From Fistularia commersonii (lineage: Eukaryota > Chordata > Actinopteri > Syngnathiformes > Fistulariidae): 64,000 nt of DNA. Below are positions 60,521 to 64,000 of this stretch, piece by piece (positions within the stretch are counted from its first letter, which is position 1; every line of letters starts with the position of its first letter). Where the stretch lies: the NCBI GenBank assembly GCA_037954325.1, contig JBBMNZ010000003.1, forward strand, positions 5,593,965-5,657,964, written 5' to 3'. Position numbers and translations under genes: made by a program. The notes beneath the pieces were generated by a model. It was not told where the DNA came from and did not search any database. It worked only from the letters and a program-made list of their open reading frames with translations.

Positions 60521-62479
60521 GTATGTACAAATATCATGTATGTTCAAACCAACTCATAATGACCTTGAGAAGTTTAACTGGATTTACTGGTAAAACTCTG
60601 AATCAAAGTTTGTTCAAACATATGTTATTCCTTAATAGGTGTTACAATTTGACAGATAACTTTACATTTTATATACTATACAAATTAAATCTGTGAAGTT
60701 TTGTACGTTTCCCCGAAGTTTTGTTTTATTTATCTTGCATTGGCAGAGCAGTACAGCCTCCATTAGTCAAACAGGGTCTAAAGGTTGTGCTGTTGCTAAA
60801 TTGGATCATGCTACCAAAGCCAGTAAGGGTATTTTCAAATCGGGTCAAGGTCTTAAGTTCCTGGCTCTGGAACATCAGACTGGTTCCTCAATATCCCCTC
60901 TAAAGGGATGATATCCAACCAGTCTGTGTTTTCCAAAGAAGGCAAGAGGATGCTTCGGCTGTAAGGGGTACGGGAGTTAATGTCAAGAGCCATCTGGCCC
61001 AGTGAGAGATGTGTTTATATTCTAGGGCAAAACACAATCCTAGTCGATGTTTTGGGTGCTGGGCCGTCTCTTTTCAGGGATTCTGTTGCTATTCTAGGAT
61101 CTTGGACAGGTTCTCAAGGCACAGCTGGGTAGAGGTGAGTCCTGTTTGAAGACTTAAGGATTAAACTGGCAGGAGGTCTTCTGGTCAGAAGCCAGGTTCA
61201 CACTTGAGGGCTTCTACAGCTTTCTACCAGGAGGAGCTGGAGTATGTCACTGTGGAGACTCAGCGAGACATGTTACCTCACTCCGCCTACCGCTATGGTG
61301 ACTAGATTAAGATAAGACATGGAAATTTGACGGAGCTAATTTTATGTCTTATATAATGCGCATTTGATTGACGCCAAATATGAGATTTTATTTAAACGGA
61401 CTGACGGAAAATCAATCCGCTGGTGTTTGGATGAACCCCCGGGGCAGTAACACCCGATGTCGGCTCCATCTGCTTCGCTGTGTCTTGGCTCCGTCTTCTC
61501 ATCCGTGCACGACTTCAGTCAGACGCAGCTGACGGACAAAAAAGCGAACCTATTCCTACTTCATCCTTATGTTGCTAAAAATGCAAACTTGCCCCAGACT
61601 ACACGCTGTCACATTGTTCACCTCACGTTTTCCTCTCCGGAAAGTCGGCAGCCGTAAAACACGGACGAGAATAAAATGTTGTTAAGCAGCCAACAATAAA
61701 CAAGAAGTCGCATTCCTGTTTTTCTTTTTTATCGAGTTTGTGAAAATCAGAACGGTTCCATTCAATAAACAGTTTATGTTCAAACCCTTCCGACCAAGAA
61801 ACACATTTTCCTGGCTGAAGTTTATCTCTGTGATGACTCCAGACAAATGATCAGATGCAGAAGTGCCAGACACTGCTGGTTCACGCCCTTTAAACTGCAC
61901 TAATCAAAACTCCTTGAACTATGGGTTGAAGATAAAACACAAAGTTTGAGTGAACTAGACTAAATTAGATTGGAGCTCCTTTGACTTCCACATGTATGTG
62001 TATGTACTTATACATACACATATATTTATAGTTTATGTTTTTTTCTCATTGGGTTGGCTATATCAATGGAAGATACACTATATAAATATGTGGGAAGACT
62101 ATGAGAAGACTTTACTTTGGATGCCATTAAGTCACAAAACAACTCGAGGAGGAGTGCACCGATAAGTGATTTGCTGTCTGTTTTTTTTTTTTTTTTTTGG
62201 GATATGCCACAAATACTATGATCTGCCTCCATGTAGATCATTCACATTATCTGTATGTATCTATTTGTTTTTGTTTGACCACGCGCATCGCTGAGCTATG
62301 TTCGTTTATATGATTCTGGCAAAAAGCTAGTAAAGGAGTACCAACACATTTGGTCTGATAAATGATCAATTATCAACTGTGATCTAACCACATGGGATAA
62401 AAAATATACATCCTAATTCCGATTATTAGTTCAAAATCTGTTGCAAATTCAAGTATTTTCAAGTTGTTTTTTAGGTGGT

Positions 62480-62700
62480 TTGGACACGTACCGAGGAGGG
62501 ATAGAAGGTAGAGGGAGGTTGGAACTGCGAGGTAGGAAGCCTCAAAGAAGACCTAAAAGAATATTTATGGGTAGAATGAACGACAACATACAGTTAGTTG
62601 GTTTGAGAGAAAAGCGTACAGAGAATAGGGTTAGATGGGAGAAATTGATTTGCCGTGGCGACCCCTGAAGGGAGAAGCCGAAAGGAAAAGAGGAGGATTA
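62480..62700 (+). mobile_element. Truncated non-LTR retrotransposon 3' end
   Basis: Plus-strand remnant of a LINE ORF2 C-terminus: GGTTTGGACACGT, then in one open stretch GRKPQRRPKRIFMGRMNDNI and ENRVRWEKLICRGDP with a stop. Ends gggagaagccgaaaggaaaag. It shares this ending with 42774-43020. Confidence 0.8.
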
Positions 62701-63610
62701 TTTCATAATATTTTAAAGCAATAAATAGTATTAATAAGAAATCATCTGTCAGATTCTTAGTTAATTTCAACTCCATGAGCTAGTACAAGTGCAAGTGATG
62801 GTGTCACAGCCAGATTAAATAAATGGAATACTGGAAACCAAATAGTGCATATCACAGTATAATTGATTTTGAGAACAATGAAGAATTAAATTTGTTCAGA
62901 TGGCATATAAAAACACAATTATTAGATAGCCTGTCACATGTCGTGAATCATTTTAGCTTTAGTGTTGTTGACAAACTGTCAAATATTTTGGTTGCTTCGA
63001 GGAGAGCTGAGGTTAATGGCATGGTGGAGTGTACGTATGGAAGGTTAATGATGCACATCTGATGTGGGGAAAAAAAAACAACAAAAAACTTGACATCTCT
63101 TGCTCTCAGAGCAAATGAGCTCCGTCTCATCTCGTGCTCATCAGTAAGACTGGAGTTCATCAGTGCCTCAAATGCAGAGGGTAACATTGCATTAATTAAA
63201 CACTGGCTACCGGTCTAGAATTACTTCAGATAATTACCAAACTAATTCTCATATGCAGCTGCTGTGTCACGTAACGCCATCATAGGTTAGGATGTTTGGA
63301 AAAGACAGCTACCGGTGTAATTTATCAGAAGGGCCCTGGCACTCGAACGCACATTCGCTGGAGATGTAACACAAATGTGTTGAATTGCTTTCTTTCACAC
63401 GCAGCGTTGTATGTCAACACTTTGTGGAGATTACATCACCCGTTGTTGCGAATATCCGCGGAGATAAGACTCTTGTTTTTCTACCGACCCTCCACACACA
63501 CAGTGGTGGGGATCCCGGCTCCCAGCAGGATGCACTTTACAGCAGGCCAGTGTGTTTCCAAGTTACGGGTTTCAGTGAAGGTACACATCAGGGACGTAAG
63601 GCCAGGGGAG

Positions 63611-63635
63611 GCAGGGGAGGCAGAGCCTCCCCTGC
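63611..63635. repeat. Perfect short palindrome (11-bp arms)
   Basis: GCAGGGGAGGC, aga, GCCTCCCCTGC. It is preceded by another copy of the left arm pattern (ccaggggagg). It might be an end or centre of an element running off the right edge. Confidence 0.85.
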
Positions 63636-64000
63636 ATCAGGAAGAGTAAAAGGTGAATAAATAAAGATTAAATAAACGTATTTTCAATTTGAGTTCTCTA
63701 GTCTGTGCTTTATATTGATTTTCTTTTTTTAATTCAATGACGTCGAGACACGTAGCACGGTAGCGACCAGCCGCTAACATCTCGCTATCCCCTACTAGGC
63801 TTGTAATTGGAAGGTACCTGTTTCTGCTTCACTTCACAGCTCTAACATAATGTTCTCCGAATCTTTTAATATGCTCTCTAATTTTCCATAATTTCACATT
63901 TGTCTGCTACATTTTCAGTTTTATTGATTGCATAAAACCGCAAATTAAAAAGAGTGAGGTGAGGCAGACAGTTCACTACCTCACCGAAGGGGATGTGCGA

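Larger units (their letters stand above)
45689..64000 (-). other. Probable long lrrc75a intron (no exon found)
   Basis: 18.3 kb upstream of the lrrc75a penultimate exon. I searched it by eye on the minus strand for the conserved N-terminal regions of the family and found none. It holds two hAT-like elements, SINE-type repeats, a LINE 3' end, microsatellites and the 60.4-kb hairpin. ORFs of 60-140 codons here look random. Confidence 0.5.

Noticed and set aside
1..64000. CRISPR arrays, prokaryotic operons, tRNA or rRNA genes
   Set aside because: None seen. The tandem repeats are microsatellites without unique spacers, and the only Pol III-type boxes belong to SINEs.

Overview
The window comes from a ray-finned fish, most likely a percomorph or other acanthomorph. 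The evidence is vertebrate intron/exon structure, three conserved vertebrate genes with fish-type divergence, and fish-type interspersed repeats: 3' ends of non-LTR elements with ATCC or TTCTA tails, tRNA-derived SINEs, hAT-like elements, and a TIR element that begins ACTGCTCAAAAAAATAAAGG. There is no bacterial or viral gene content.

All three supported genes lie on the minus strand. From left to right they are: (1) a complete 14-3-3 epsilon gene (ywhae), six coding exons between 25071 and 16019, whose splices join in phase to give exactly 255 codons; (2) a complete crk adaptor gene, three coding exons between 36199 and 29949, giving a 310-residue CRK-II-type SH2-SH3-SH3 protein; (3) the last two coding exons of lrrc75a (45688-45415 and 44147-43560). 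The earlier lrrc75a exons were not found up to position 64000, so they probably lie beyond the right edge.

Region by region: 1-14.9 kb has no confident gene. It holds a TIR element, CA/GT microsatellites, LINE 3' tails, two CpG-richer promoter-like patches and one weak candidate first exon. 14.9-25.25 kb is ywhae with its 3'UTR and promoter. 25.25-36.55 kb is crk with its probable long 3'UTR and promoter. 36.6-43.5 kb is intergenic, with LINE and SINE remnants. 43.5-45.7 kb holds the lrrc75a exons, with a second copy of the TIR element in the short last intron. 45.7-64 kb has no recognisable exon and many repeats, and is most simply a long lrrc75a intron.

The genes do not form a pathway unit. 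ywhae and crk are neighbours in human too (17p13.3), so this is conserved synteny. 14-3-3 epsilon binds phosphoserine/threonine clients. CRK links phosphotyrosine proteins to proline-rich effectors. LRRC75A is a poorly characterised leucine-rich-repeat protein.

I did not find a convincing new biological system. The best leads are an element whose two copies carry one internal arm in opposite orientations, a near-perfect 57-bp hairpin at 60.4 kb, unusual substitutions in a normally almost invariant 14-3-3 epsilon, and a long acidic C-terminal tail on lrrc75a. Exon boundaries were placed by hand from splice signals and reading phase. Family assignments rest on recalled family features, not on a database search.
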